Assembly (NCBI GenBank): GCA_019639175.1 | Contig: JAHBSK010000001.1 | Coordinates: forward strand, 310,001 to 374,000 | Direction: 5' to 3' | DNA from: Acidobacteriota bacterium | GTDB taxonomy: Bacteria; Acidobacteriota; Blastocatellia; Pyrinomonadales; Pyrinomonadaceae | DNA: 64,000 bases | In this document: positions 47,750-56,957 of the stretch, in pieces | Layout: the number at the start of each line of letters is the position of its first letter | Numbering within the stretch: the stretch's first letter is position 1 | The notes under the pieces: generated by a model | The model's input: the letters and a program-made list of their open reading frames with translations, nothing else | Told to the model about the DNA's origin: nothing | The model's database searches: none | Position numbers and translations under genes: made by a program

Positions 47750-48397
47750 CTATTTGAAAACAAGGCCGATGCCGAATCTGACATTGTGGGTGGTTGCGTT
47801 GTCAAAGCGGATCGGGTTGTAATCGACCTGTATCAGGCGAAGATCGACGCGGTTGTTGAGTTTTACGTCAATGCCGCCGCCGAATGCTCCGGCAAAACCG
47901 GTCTCTGAGGTCGTGCCGGCAAATCCGGCACAATCAATGCCTTCGTCACAGAACAGGTTCTTGACCTTAACGCGTCCGTGGCCGGCACCGGCCAGGATGT
48001 GAGCAAAGGGCTTGATACGAGCTTCGCTGGCGTTATCCTTGAACTGGACACCGCCCAAAAAATTGTAAAGCGAACTGTTCGCGTCAAAAGAAACCTGTCC
48101 TGTTCCTTCACCAACCGGAACGGTAAAGGCAAAGTCCTTGTTGTTGTAGGTTCCCGAGACGGAACCCTTGAAGCCGACATAGCGGTGAAAGTTATAAACT
48201 CCCGCTACCTCAAATCCGTGAAAACCTTCGCGTTCGCCGACAAGATCGCTGAAATCATCGTTTGGCGAAACGCCGGTGTCCACGCTGCTGGCCGAATACC
48301 CGATATAGGCCTCGGCTTTTTTATGCTCGGTTGACTGGGCCATGGCCGAAAAACTTGCCAAAGCACCCACGCACAATGCTAAAACGTACTTCTTCAT
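47750..48397 (-). CDS. Outer-membrane beta-barrel protein
   Basis: 215 residues. Signal peptide (YVLALCVGALASFSAMAQ). The mature chain alternates strands such as EAYIGYSASSVDTG, GFEVAGVYNFHRYVGFKGSVSGTYN and FGGGIDVKLNNRVDLRLIQVDYNPIRF, and ends in NVRFGIGLVFK with a penultimate aromatic-rich pattern. This matches the small 8-stranded OmpA-like barrel group (OmpW/OmpX-type). AGGGAG stands about 11 bases before the ATG. Two Cys (NLFCDEGIDC) may form a disulfide. A hairpin follows on the other side (47695). Confidence 0.85.
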   Translation of the reverse strand: MKKYVLALCVGALASFSAMAQSTEHKKAEAYIGYSASSVDTGVSPNDDFSDLVGEREGFHGFEVAGVYNFHRYVGFKGSVSGTYNNKDFAFTVPVGEGTGQVSFDANSSLYNFLGGVQFKDNASEARIKPFAHILAGAGHGRVKVKNLFCDEGIDCAGFAGTTSETGFAGAFGGGIDVKLNNRVDLRLIQVDYNPIRFDNATTHNVRFGIGLVFK

Positions 48398-48456
48398 ATA
48401 AAAATACTCCCTGAATTATGAATTTATGGGGAAAGTATAAAAAGGGGAAAGAAAAC

Positions 48457-48500
48457 GCAAAAAGGCCCAACAAATTCGGTACCGCTAAATTTGTCAGGCC
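48457..48500 (-). terminator. Terminator after the 402-residue protein gene
   Basis: On the minus strand GGCC-TG-ACAAATT (48500-48488) pairs with AATTTGT-TG-GGCC around a 10-base loop, followed by TTTTT. Confidence 0.7.
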
Positions 48501-48528
48501 GTTACAATTATGGGTTTTGCAACATCAC

Positions 48529-49737
48529 TTAAGATGCTGCTGTTTTGCCGGAGGTTGCAAGAACCTTACCGCAGCGTGAAAAAAATCTTTCAAGTATGGC
48601 ATTCTTGAGGTCGCCGAATGTGGAACCCGGTTTTACGGTCACGGTCACCTCCGGAAGTGCGTTCTCTGCCAAGCGATCCTCTATCTTGTCCGTGTCCTCG
48701 TAGTAATAGACATTTCCGTATTCCTCGGCAAGAGTTTTGGCTTCGTCATCCTTTAGGATAGAGGCTGCCTGAGAGATGAACTGGTATCTGGCATACTCGT
48801 AATACTTTTTCTCCCTTGCCTGCTCCAAAAGAAAACCGGCATACCTTTCGTCTCCCCAGCGGGCAGCAAGTTCGATCAGGTGAGAGTCGCCTTCATTGAA
48901 CGTGATGTATTCGCTGTCTCCCAGTTTTTCGGGTTTCAACGTCATTGCAAGGTCAAGCAGGATCGCTTTCTGCCTGTCGGTCAGCTTGCGGGCATAAGGG
49001 GTGTTGTCGAAATATTCGCCGTCCTCAGAAGGCTCTTCATAGCCCGGTTTTTCCCATTCCTCGAGTTCCTCGCCGCGTGCGAGTTTTTCCTTTATCTGAC
49101 GCTCCTGCATTTCTTTCCAGTCAATGGTCTGAAAGCCGGTCAGAAGCTCAAAAGCACCTTCTCTTCGCGTGTTCGGATCGACCGCTCTTTGAACGAGCCA
49201 TTCGACCAATGCTTCGTCCTGGCCCTGCCGCATGGCGTGGATGGAGTTCAGCTCCTCGATCGCCTTTGTGTATGATGCCAGAACCTTGTCCGAAAGCTTT
49301 TTCGCCGCGCCCTGATAATTGGACAGAACAAGCTTGTTATCTTCAGATGAGCGTTTCAGGAACAAAAGCACAGTGTCGCCCGCCTCTAGCTTTTCGGGGT
49401 CGTGGCCGTGTTCAGCGTCCTCGCCGTCAACGGCCTCGCTGCCGGTGTATTTATACTGCTGTTCCGTCGAAACGAACGATCCCTGATGGCTGCCTTTCAA
49501 TGATGAAATGATGGAAAAGCGTTTATGAACATCGGTTATCACATAATCGTCACCCTGTTCGACGATCCCGCCCCGATCCTCTCCCTCATAGCGTGCAACA
49601 TGTATCTCGCTGCTGACGCGATATAGGGCAAGAAGCGTCGGCGGCGGATCTTCACAGGCCATCGCCTTATTGGGGGCAAGTAAGAAGGAAAATGCGACAG
49701 CAATTATCGCAAGGAATGAAGAGATTGATCTGAACAT
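48529..49737 (-). CDS. Exported protein of unknown function
   Basis: 402 residues. Signal peptide ends near KAMA-CEDPPP. Composition: N-terminal region (25-170) with mixed strands (HVARYEGEDRGG, DTVLLFLKRSSEDNKLVLSNYQGA); a helical middle with YFDNTPYARKLTDRQKAILLDLAMTL; HEAT-like helical segments (LIELAARWGDERYAGFLLEQAREKKYYEYARYQFISQAA, about 290-340); and a last part VTVTVKPGSTFGDLKNAIL. No family recognised. GSTFGDLKNAI and the Cys near the end do not fit a known motif. The gene has a terminator downstream and an untranslated gap of 139 bases after rsmI. Confidence 0.72.
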   Translation of the reverse strand: MFRSISSFLAIIAVAFSFLLAPNKAMACEDPPPTLLALYRVSSEIHVARYEGEDRGGIVEQGDDYVITDVHKRFSIISSLKGSHQGSFVSTEQQYKYTGSEAVDGEDAEHGHDPEKLEAGDTVLLFLKRSSEDNKLVLSNYQGAAKKLSDKVLASYTKAIEELNSIHAMRQGQDEALVEWLVQRAVDPNTRREGAFELLTGFQTIDWKEMQERQIKEKLARGEELEEWEKPGYEEPSEDGEYFDNTPYARKLTDRQKAILLDLAMTLKPEKLGDSEYITFNEGDSHLIELAARWGDERYAGFLLEQAREKKYYEYARYQFISQAASILKDDEAKTLAEEYGNVYYYEDTDKIEDRLAENALPEVTVTVKPGSTFGDLKNAILERFFSRCGKVLATSGKTAAS

Positions 49738-49876
49738 ATTCGGTGACTCCCGGTTCCAAATTTCTATATTTTCATGGCAACTTTCAGAATCCTTAAGTTT
49801 CCGAATGGTTGCCTTGCCGCGTTCGTATTTTCAGGAATTTGACACCGAATTTGCGGAAAAGTTCCCGCAGATCGTT

Positions 49877-50719
49877 TTACGTGTCACCGGGCCTGGAAAG
49901 CTGGAGTTGCCGGTACGCTTCCGAACGGCTCAGGCCATGCTCTTTTGCGGCCATTTTCAATGCCGCCCGGTTATCGTGTCCCGCCGCCTCCAGTTCGGCG
50001 ACCCTTTCCTGCAAAGAACTTGAGCCGGACCTTGTTTCCCGTCCACTCCTGTCGCGGTCAATTACTAGAACGTATTCTCCACGCGAATTTGCAGATAAAA
50101 TATGCTCTAAAATACCGGAAAGTGAACCTGTTAGCGTTTCTTCATGAATTTTGGTCAATTCGCGGCTGACAGACGCCGTTCTGTCACCCAAAATGTCCAG
50201 ACAATCCGCCAACGATCGCCCGATCCTGTGCGGAGATTCGTAGAAAACAAGCGTGGCGGGAATAGAGGCGATCTCGGCCAGCCGCTTTCGCCTTTCGCCC
50301 TGTTTTGACGGCAAAAATCCGCCAAAAAAGAGCGAATCGGTCGGCAGGCCGGAAACTATGGCGGCATTGACGAATGCCACCGGTCCGGGGATGGAGATCA
50401 CCTCGGCGCCGATGCTCCGAGCTTTTTGAACAAGAATAAGGCCGGGATCGTTGATCGCCGGTGTTCCGGCGTCCGAAACGAGGCCGACCGAGCCGCCTTC
50501 GGCGAGGATCGCGGCAAGTTCCTCGGCTCGCGCCGATTCATTATGTTCGTGATAGCTGACCAGCTTTTTTGAGATGCCGAAATGGTTCAGCAGCTTCAGC
50601 GTATGGCGTGTGTCCTCACATGCGATGACATCGACCGCTTTCATTGTCTCTATCGCCCTCGGCGACATATCGCCAAGATTGCCTATCGGTGTTGCTATCA
50701 GATAAAGTGTGCCGGGCAT
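49877..50719 (-). CDS. rsmI: 16S rRNA (cytidine-1402-2'-O)-methyltransferase
   Basis: SAM-dependent tetrapyrrole-methylase-fold enzyme that 2'-O-methylates C1402 in the 16S rRNA decoding site. About 280 residues from the ATG at 50719, with CGGAGG as the ribosome site. Motifs: TLYLIATPIGNLGDM, DVIACEDTRHTLKLLNHFGI, YHEHNES, VGLVSDAGTPAINDPGLIL, GPVAFVNAAIVSGLPTDSLFFGGFLPSK, FYESPHRI, VSRELTKIHEE and a C-terminal helical extension. All RsmI-type blocks are in place. It does not look like an operon member. Confidence 0.96.
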   Translation of the reverse strand: MPGTLYLIATPIGNLGDMSPRAIETMKAVDVIACEDTRHTLKLLNHFGISKKLVSYHEHNESARAEELAAILAEGGSVGLVSDAGTPAINDPGLILVQKARSIGAEVISIPGPVAFVNAAIVSGLPTDSLFFGGFLPSKQGERRKRLAEIASIPATLVFYESPHRIGRSLADCLDILGDRTASVSRELTKIHEETLTGSLSGILEHILSANSRGEYVLVIDRDRSGRETRSGSSSLQERVAELEAAGHDNRAALKMAAKEHGLSRSEAYRQLQLSRPGDT

Positions 50720-50786
50720 TATTTTGGACCTCCGCATAAAGTTTGCAATCGTTTTGCGTTATAGTCCAATGCCGGCCGTATCAATG

Positions 50787-50817
50787 CAAAAAAGGCCCGA
50801 ATGTTTCCATCCGGGCC
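50787..50817 (-). terminator. Terminator after the 180-residue exported protein gene
   Basis: Minus strand: GGCCCGGAT (50817-50809) with ATTCGGGCC (50802-50794) and a 6-base loop, then TTTTTT. Confidence 0.88.
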
Positions 50818-50845
50818 TGTGAAGGTGAGTTGCTTAGAGATATTA

Positions 50846-51388
50846 TCAGAACGGAAGCGGGAATCTAACCCGATTTCGCCAGTCGCCGTTGTTGCGGTTA
50901 CGGTTGTTCATATTGTAGCCGTAGGTTCGCGAGACCATGTTCAGGTCGTTCCTGATCGAGTTCCACTGGCTTCTGAACCGGCTCATCATACCGGAATTGT
51001 TCAGAGCGTTCTCCAGTCTGGATGCCGCATCGAGCATGTTCCTGGCAGCCTCGGCGCTGTTGTTGAGGTTGCGGCCGTTGCCGTACTTGTCCTCGAACTT
51101 GTCCGCTGCCCGGCGGAAATCACCCGCGATGGTCTTCAGATCGCCGCTGTAATAACGGTTACTGTTGCGATTGCCCCAGCCGCCGCGATTATCAACTGCG
51201 TTGTCGATGGCGCGTTCAAAGTTCCTTGAATTTGACTTCAGACGGCTGGCCGAACTCTTGATATTGCCTGTCTGATTACCATAGACTGGCCGATTGTTCG
51301 GATACCACTGTGCCGAAGCGACGGACGGCAATGCCAAAACCACCAAAGAAAATGCTGAGATTGCGATCAAATATTTAATTTTGTTCAT
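50846..51388 (-). CDS. Exported Asn/Arg-rich helical protein
   Basis: 180 residues, with a signal peptide (LIAISAFSLVVLALPSVASAQ). The mature part is unusually rich in Asn, Arg and Gly (RNSNRYYSG; NMNNRNRNNGDWRNRVRF) and has a helical middle (YYSGDLKTIAGDFRRAADKFEDKYGN, then AARNMLDAASRLENALNN). No family recognised. The motif of repeated RNXXNR might contact polyanions, but this is a guess. The gene has its own terminator. A strong Shine-Dalgarno is not obvious. Confidence 0.7.
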   Translation of the reverse strand: MNKIKYLIAISAFSLVVLALPSVASAQWYPNNRPVYGNQTGNIKSSASRLKSNSRNFERAIDNAVDNRGGWGNRNSNRYYSGDLKTIAGDFRRAADKFEDKYGNGRNLNNSAEAARNMLDAASRLENALNNSGMMSRFRSQWNSIRNDLNMVSRTYGYNMNNRNRNNGDWRNRVRFPLPF

Positions 51389-51537
51389 GCTGCTTGTTCT
51401 CCTACTCTAATTTGTAATCGCAATGGTTCTGCCATTGCCCGATCATGGTAAAAGCAACGGGTGTGCCACAATTTGGCCGCATTGGCCCAGGCATGCATAA
51501 GGCCTGTGTTTACAACAAATTGCGGATGAAGGGAAGC

Positions 51538-51580
51538 AAAGAAAAAGACATCGCCCTACACGCTGTGTGAAGGCGATGCC
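51538..51580 (-). terminator. Terminator after the subtilase gene
   Basis: Minus strand: CATCGCC (51580-51572 side) with GGCGATG around a 15-base loop and TTTTTCTTT after it. The stem is 7 bp. Confidence 0.65.
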
Positions 51581-51617
51581 CCATTTGGTTTAAGGTCGCG
51601 GCAGATCGTAAAGCCGA

Positions 51618-53045
51618 TCAGTTTGCCAGAACTTTGTGTGCGTTTATGCGTCCGCCGGAAACTATGCGGCCCGTTAACGGGTCAAGCGAATCGCTTGCGG
51701 CGATGATCCTTTTCTTTAATTTTTCAACCGAAATGTCAGGATCGGCGGCCAAAAGCAGGGCCGCGATGCCGGCAACATGCGGCGTCGCCATCGACGTTCC
51801 CGAAGCTTCGCGATACGCTCCTTTCAGCCACGTGGAAACTATCTCTTTTCCAGGGGCCGCGACGTGAACCGTGTTCGCTCCAAAGTTAGAGAAAGACGCC
51901 AGAGCGTCGGAGCGGTCAAGAGCCGCCACGCTGACGACGTTCGGCAGATCGTAGTTTGAAGGAAAATGCGGTCGCTTGTCGTTATCGGTTCCGCTGTTGC
52001 CTGCGGCGGCGACAAACAAAATGCCGTGTTCACCGGCGGCACGTATCGCGTCCTCAAGAGCTTTTGACCGCATGGTCGAACCCCAGCTTGCGCTTATGAT
52101 CCGAACATTTACGCCTTTCTTTTTACGGTCAACGGCGTAATTTATCGCTTCGATGGCGTCCTTGGTCGAACCGAAACCGCCGCGTCCCAAAAACTTGAGC
52201 GGCATTATGCGCACTTTCCAGTTGACGCCGACGATGCCGATGCCGTTGTCGCCTTCGGCTCCGATAATGCCTGCACAATGCGTTCCGTGGCCGTTGTCGT
52301 CCATCGGGTCGGCAAGGTTATCCGCCGCGTTAAAACCGTAGCGGTCGTTGAACGTTCCGAGTTCCGGGTCAGTGTAGGCGGGAATGTTGTCCGGCCTTAT
52401 CCACATATTCGAGACCAGATCGGGGTGCGTGTAGTCAACGCCGGTGTCCAGCACGGCGACCACGACCTCTTCGCTGCCTTTGGTCGTTTCCCATGCCTTT
52501 GTCGCGGCAACGTCGGCACCTTTCTTTCCGCCGTTCTGGCCGTCGTTGTTCAAACCCCACTGATCGCCGAAATGCGGGTCGTTAGGTGCAGCCGGAGAAG
52601 GTTTATCCAAGTGTTCCAAGACAGGAACAACTTCCTGTTCGTCTAATATTATCTCGTAGTTGACCTCGGCGTATTCGACGAGGTCCGTCATCGAAGCGTA
52701 TTGCTGAGCAACGGTTTCCGGATCGGCATTGTCCATGTCGTCAACCGCTTTCAGACCGGCCACAAGTTCAAGCCGATCTTCTATCCGGTCATTGTTCTTC
52801 GCAACCAATTTATCTATCTGTGCGCGGGTGACATTCTTCTTAAAGCGGACAAGCACTTCCGGTTCCGATTCGGATACGGCACGCTTTATCGTCGTCGGCT
52901 TTGCGACCGGGCGGGCAAGATCGCGGGTTTCAGCCGTCTGAGGCCGAAGTCCCGACCTGAGTTTACTGATCTGTCCGAGTACTGCCGCAAGAGTGACCAG
53001 GATCAAGGCGACACAAATATGTATCCAGATATTGCTTCGATTCAT
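51618..53045 (-). CDS. Exported subtilisin-like serine protease (S8)
   Basis: 475 residues. A membrane or signal helix (IHICVALILVTLAAVLG) is followed by a propeptide-like inhibitor domain (about 55-145: EVLVRFKKNVTRAQIDKLVAKN). The catalytic domain has Asp in VAVLDTGVDYTHPDL, His in DDNGHGTHCAGIIG and Ser in SGTSMATPHVAGIAALLL, all at normal spacing, with oxyanion Asn in AAAGNSGTDN. It is a complete S8 protease that acts outside the cytoplasm; autoprocessing of the propeptide is expected. It is followed by a terminator. Upstream gene at 53092 is on the same strand, 46 bases away. Confidence 0.95.
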   Translation of the reverse strand: MNRSNIWIHICVALILVTLAAVLGQISKLRSGLRPQTAETRDLARPVAKPTTIKRAVSESEPEVLVRFKKNVTRAQIDKLVAKNNDRIEDRLELVAGLKAVDDMDNADPETVAQQYASMTDLVEYAEVNYEIILDEQEVVPVLEHLDKPSPAAPNDPHFGDQWGLNNDGQNGGKKGADVAATKAWETTKGSEEVVVAVLDTGVDYTHPDLVSNMWIRPDNIPAYTDPELGTFNDRYGFNAADNLADPMDDNGHGTHCAGIIGAEGDNGIGIVGVNWKVRIMPLKFLGRGGFGSTKDAIEAINYAVDRKKKGVNVRIISASWGSTMRSKALEDAIRAAGEHGILFVAAAGNSGTDNDKRPHFPSNYDLPNVVSVAALDRSDALASFSNFGANTVHVAAPGKEIVSTWLKGAYREASGTSMATPHVAGIAALLLAADPDISVEKLKKRIIAASDSLDPLTGRIVSGGRINAHKVLAN

Positions 53046-53091
53046 AGTTAAGATCTCCTTGTTCCCTCAGCAAAGGGAAAGGGAAACGGGC

Positions 53092-53373
53092 CTAATACAC
53101 TACAACGTGATTTTGACCCTTGAAATTCTTTAACCGGAGCTGATATTTATCGCCGCGATATTCATAGCTCTTTCCGGCGGCCTCAAGGTCGATCCGCCAT
53201 CCGTAGGAGATCATCTGGGCCGCCATCTCTCCGTCCGCCGGAGCGCCGAGCGACATATCGGGAAACTCAACATCCTTTACGCCGGAAAGGGAAATATCGC
53301 CTTCGCTGATGCCGAGCCTTCCGGCCAGGTCCTGCTTTGCTTTTTGTATCGCGCTATTTTGATCAAAACTCAT
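53092..53373 (-). CDS. Small protein of unknown function
   Basis: 93 residues, no signal peptide. Segments: helix with AIQKAKQDLAGRLGISEGDISL (like the start of a helix-strand module), then strands VEFPDMSLGA and YGWRIDLEAAGKSYEYRGDKYQLRLKNF. It resembles the small alpha/beta domains that precede or regulate subtilase-type proteases, but I cannot assign a family. It lies directly upstream of the subtilase gene with a 46-base gap, so it could be a cytosolic or exported partner; export is not seen. Confidence 0.6.
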   Translation of the reverse strand: MSFDQNSAIQKAKQDLAGRLGISEGDISLSGVKDVEFPDMSLGAPADGEMAAQMISYGWRIDLEAAGKSYEYRGDKYQLRLKNFKGQNHVVVY

Positions 53374-53454
53374 CGGTATAATGATAAATTCTGTTCCTTT
53401 TAGCGAGAATAGTCAACATCCGGAACAGCCGCTGCCTCCGTCCCGACACGTTCC

Positions 53455-53985
53455 CTATTTGGCTGAACGCCGAGACTGAGACAAGTTAAAGGTTATCTCT
53501 ACGACCGCCGGGACTATATATGTCGAGCATCCGACACCCAAAATGAGGCCGGTGACAAAGCGAGAAAGATGGTTATTTTCCCAAATACCGAGCATTCCCA
53601 TCGACCAATCAATGCCCATCGGAATAATGGACGCGAAAAGCCAAATTCGCGGAAGCGGTTCAATTTCGTCCACGTTTCGCCACAGCGGATATGCCAAAAC
53701 GCCCGCGGCAACTCCGAAATACACACCGAAACACCGCGAACAGACCCCGAACTGGTGAACCCCGATGTGAAATGACCTCTCCGGCATCTGATGGCAGATA
53801 TAGCCAAAGAACCGGAAAAATGATGAGCCTGTAATTGTTTCGGAAACATGCGGAAGTATCGCAGGCAGAACCGTTGCCAATGCCCACACGGCTGCGATCA
53901 AGGCAACAATGAACCATGCGCGGTATGCCTTTTTTTTCAGTTGTTCTCTGGCAGCCATCATCGCTAAAAGGTCCCGCGGCCACAT
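53455..53985 (-). CDS. DUF2085 membrane protein
   Basis: 176 residues. About four hydrophobic helices (31-46, 100-115, 130-150, and the last third) surround the DUF2085 signature CHQMPERSF...GVCSRCFGVYFG (CHQ at about 71). The two Cys of that signature and the Cys-x-x-Cys in SRCFG may bind a metal or cofactor. Family function is unknown. The ATG at 53985 is preceded by TTAGG-type sequence; the preferred start could also be the later Met of MMAAREQL. It is followed on the other side by the ppsA gene with a gap of about 60 bases. Confidence 0.83.
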   Translation of the reverse strand: MWPRDLLAMMAAREQLKKKAYRAWFIVALIAAVWALATVLPAILPHVSETITGSSFFRFFGYICHQMPERSFHIGVHQFGVCSRCFGVYFGVAAGVLAYPLWRNVDEIEPLPRIWLFASIIPMGIDWSMGMLGIWENNHLSRFVTGLILGVGCSTYIVPAVVEITFNLSQSRRSAK

Positions 53986-54050
53986 TAGTTATGGACGCAA
54001 GACCAGTTTAGCAAAATTGCCGACGGCATCAGGAATGGAGATAACGTTTA

Positions 54051-56471
54051 TCAGTTTTCTCTCTTTGTTCCCAGAGCCTTTTCAGTTTTAAGAATATGCT
54101 CGGTTGTTTGGATAACCGTATCAGGATTTAAAGAGATCGAATTGATGCCGCGTTCGACCAGAAAATCCGCAAATTCGGGATAATCGGACGGAGCCTGTCC
54201 GCAGATGCCGATCTTTTTGCCGCTGCGAATGGCCGAATCTATCGCCATCGCCACCATTTTTTCAACCGCGCCGTTGCGTTCGTCAAAAAGATGCGCGACC
54301 ATCTCCGAATCGCGGTCAAGGCCGAGGGCAAGCTGCGTCAGGTCGTTCGAGCCTATCGAATAACCGTCAAACACTTTTAGAAACTCATCGGCAAAGACGA
54401 CGTTTGCGGGCAGTTCGCACATTGCGTAGATCTCAAGCTCGTTCTCGCCCTGCACCAGGCCGTGTTCCGCCATCAGAGCGATGACCTTTTCACCTTCTTC
54501 CACCGTGCGGACGAACGGGATCATCGGCTTGATGTTCGTCAGGCCCATGTCCTCGCGCGCCCTTTGCAGAGCAAGACATTCGAGCTTGAAACCGGCGCGA
54601 TAGCGGTCATCGTAATAACGTGATGCACCACGAAAACCGATCATCGGATTTTCCTCGACCGGTTCAAATTCGCGGCCGCCTATCAGCATCGCGTATTCAT
54701 TTGATTTGAAATCCGACATTCTGACGATCACCGGTTTTGGGTAAAAAGCGGCGGCAATGCGCCCGATGCCTTCCGCCAGCGAACGGACAAAGAACTCCTT
54801 AGGGTCTTCTTCTAAAATGCGTGAAGATATCGTCTCAATATCCTCGCGGCGTTTCAGGTTAGGATAATTCACAAGGGCCATCGGGTGAATGCCGATGTGA
54901 TTGTTGATGATGAACTCTAAGCGGGCGAGGCCGACGCCGTCATTCGGCAGCCGCGAAACCTTGAAAGCATGGTCAGGGTCGCCGACGTTCATCATGATCT
55001 GCGTTTTTGGCCGGACATCGTCAGTTATCTTGTGCTTCTTGATCTCAAAATCAATGCTGCCGTAATAGACGTTGCCGATGTCCCCCTCGGCGCACGAAAC
55101 CGTTATCTCGCTTCCATTTTTTACTTTTTCCGTTGCGTCACCGGTTCCGACAATGCACGGAATGCCAAGTTCGCGGCTGATGATGGCGCTGTGGCAGGTT
55201 CGGCCGCCGCGTTCGGTGACAATGGCCGAGGCTCGTTTCATTATCGGTTCCCACGCGGGGTCGGTCATTGTCGTGACAAGTATCTCGCCTTGTTTGAACG
55301 TATTGAGCCTGGACGGATCGAGCAAGACATGCGCTGTTCCGCTGCCGATCTTTTGCCCGACGGCCACGCCCGATGAGAGTGGAGCGCCGTGCGTTCCGGT
55401 CAGTTCGTAAGTCTCGATGAAATTCTCTGTGTTCTGTGTATGGACGGTTTCCGGCCTTGCCTGAAGGATAAAGAGTTCGCCGGTGATGCCGTCCTTTGCC
55501 CATTCGATGTCCATTGGCTGATGGCGTCCGGCGATCTTTGAATAGTGATCCTCGATGGCGCACGCCCATTGAGCAAGCTGCAGCACCTCAAATCCGGCAA
55601 GGCAGAAACGCTTACGCTGAGATTCGACCACGGGACGCACCATCGTGCCGCTTCCGTCGTCGTGAAAGACCATCTTCACTTCCTTGACGCCGAGCTTTCG
55701 AGTGATGATCGGGCGAAAGCCTTTTTTCAGCGTCGGTTTGAAGATGATCCATTCATCGGGTGTCGCCATGCCCTGAACGACCGCTTCGCCAAGTCCCCAT
55801 GCACCGTTGATAACGACGGCCTCACGAAAACCGCTTTCGGTGTCGAGCGTGAACATCACGCCCGAACAGGCAATATCAGACCGCACCATCGGCTGAATGC
55901 CTATCGAAAGAGCAACGTCGAAATGATCGAAACCCTTTGCCGTGCGGTACGAAATTGCCCGGTCTGTCCAGAGCGAAGCGAAACATTCTTTACACGCCTC
56001 GATCAGCCGGGAATCTCCGCGAACGTTCAGGATCGTGTCCTGCTGTCCGGCAAAGGAGGCGTCGGGCAGGTCTTCTGCGGTGGCCGAAGAGCGGACAGCC
56101 ACTTCAAAAGACTTTTTGCCGATCCTGTCGCCCAGCCGCTCATACGCGCCGGTTATTGCGGTTTCCAGGTCATCAGGAAACGGCGTTTCCATCATCATGC
56201 GCCGAGCTTCGGCCCCGACGCGTGCAAGCTCATCAAGATCATTGACGTCCAGCCCCTTGAGCAGCTTTTTCAGCTTGTTGCGAAGTCCGTCGGTCTCAAG
56301 CAGCGTTTCGTAGGCGTGACTGGTCGTTGAAAAGCCGTCCACGGCCCTGACGCCCTGCGTCGTCAATTCGCGGAAAAGCTCGCCAAGGCTGGCGCATTTG
56401 CCACCGACGATTGCAACGTCCCCGGCTCCAACCTGCTCAAGGTCCAGTACGTATGGGTTTTGTTCTGTCAT
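54051..56471 (-). CDS. ppsA: Phosphoenolpyruvate synthase
   Basis: Makes PEP from pyruvate and ATP in gluconeogenesis. 806 residues in the order ATP-grasp (1-340), swivel and TIM barrel. N-terminal motif GGKCASLGELF, RSSATAEDLPDASFAGQQDT, phosphohistidine in GGRTCHSAIISRELGIPCIVGT (His near 420), and the C-terminal catalytic Cys in GKKIGICGQAPSDYPEFADFL. Length and domain order are complete, unlike the exported dikinase-like protein at 5650. It lies with glpX (57244) on the same strand, and both serve gluconeogenesis; a TA module lies between them. Confidence 0.96.
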   Translation of the reverse strand: MTEQNPYVLDLEQVGAGDVAIVGGKCASLGELFRELTTQGVRAVDGFSTTSHAYETLLETDGLRNKLKKLLKGLDVNDLDELARVGAEARRMMMETPFPDDLETAITGAYERLGDRIGKKSFEVAVRSSATAEDLPDASFAGQQDTILNVRGDSRLIEACKECFASLWTDRAISYRTAKGFDHFDVALSIGIQPMVRSDIACSGVMFTLDTESGFREAVVINGAWGLGEAVVQGMATPDEWIIFKPTLKKGFRPIITRKLGVKEVKMVFHDDGSGTMVRPVVESQRKRFCLAGFEVLQLAQWACAIEDHYSKIAGRHQPMDIEWAKDGITGELFILQARPETVHTQNTENFIETYELTGTHGAPLSSGVAVGQKIGSGTAHVLLDPSRLNTFKQGEILVTTMTDPAWEPIMKRASAIVTERGGRTCHSAIISRELGIPCIVGTGDATEKVKNGSEITVSCAEGDIGNVYYGSIDFEIKKHKITDDVRPKTQIMMNVGDPDHAFKVSRLPNDGVGLARLEFIINNHIGIHPMALVNYPNLKRREDIETISSRILEEDPKEFFVRSLAEGIGRIAAAFYPKPVIVRMSDFKSNEYAMLIGGREFEPVEENPMIGFRGASRYYDDRYRAGFKLECLALQRAREDMGLTNIKPMIPFVRTVEEGEKVIALMAEHGLVQGENELEIYAMCELPANVVFADEFLKVFDGYSIGSNDLTQLALGLDRDSEMVAHLFDERNGAVEKMVAMAIDSAIRSGKKIGICGQAPSDYPEFADFLVERGINSISLNPDTVIQTTEHILKTEKALGTKREN

Positions 56472-56561
56472 TACAAATAAATTTCAGCGTCGAACGCAGA
56501 CGGTAAAGATCAATAAGCAGCCCGACATCGGGTGTGAAAGTGATGACCCGAGACGAACTCA

Positions 56562-56957
56562 TTAAATTTTTTTCGATTTGCTTCTATACCACTCCTCGAT
56601 CTCATCCAGACCGACGTTGTCCAAGTCGATGGCAAGAACTATTTCATAACCTTCTTTCGGCGAGTAAATGGCGGCATAACCGTTCAATTGAAGGAAAGTG
56701 TCCGTAATATATGACGCCGTTCTTTTGTTTCCTCCGAGCCACGGATGGTTTTTGATCAGTCCATAAATTAGCGTTGCGGCCTGTGCAAATATGTCAGCAT
56801 TACCGTAAATAACCGCGTGTTTGGGACGTGCAAGCGCGGATTCGAGAAGTTCCCTTTGGTCGATACCGCATCTTTTCTCATTCCAGATCTGCATTAGCTC
56901 AACATGGAGTACAAAAGCGTCTTCAACCTCGATGTAATGGACGTTCTCAGTCGTCAA
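56562..56957 (-). CDS. Doc/Fic-type toxin with altered active-site motif
   Basis: 131 residues, Fic/Doc fold. The core motif reads NHPWLGGNKRTA (His71, Asn77, Lys78, Arg79). The Doc consensus is HxFx(D/N)ANKR; the acidic residue (Asp70 of P1 Doc) that helps bind Mg2+ is Gly75 here, while the His and the Lys/Arg remain. Doc phosphorylates EF-Tu. Loss of the acid might lower activity or be compensated. The gene overlaps the antitoxin gene upstream by 11 bases. It lies between ppsA (90 bases away) and glpX. Confidence 0.82.
   Translation of the reverse strand: MTTENVHYIEVEDAFVLHVELMQIWNEKRCGIDQRELLESALARPKHAVIYGNADIFAQAATLIYGLIKNHPWLGGNKRTASYITDTFLQLNGYAAIYSPKEGYEIVLAIDLDNVGLDEIEEWYRSKSKKI

Noticed and set aside
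55545..56330. Plus-strand frame inside ppsA (261 codons)
   Set aside because: Antisense shadow of a complete PEP synthase.
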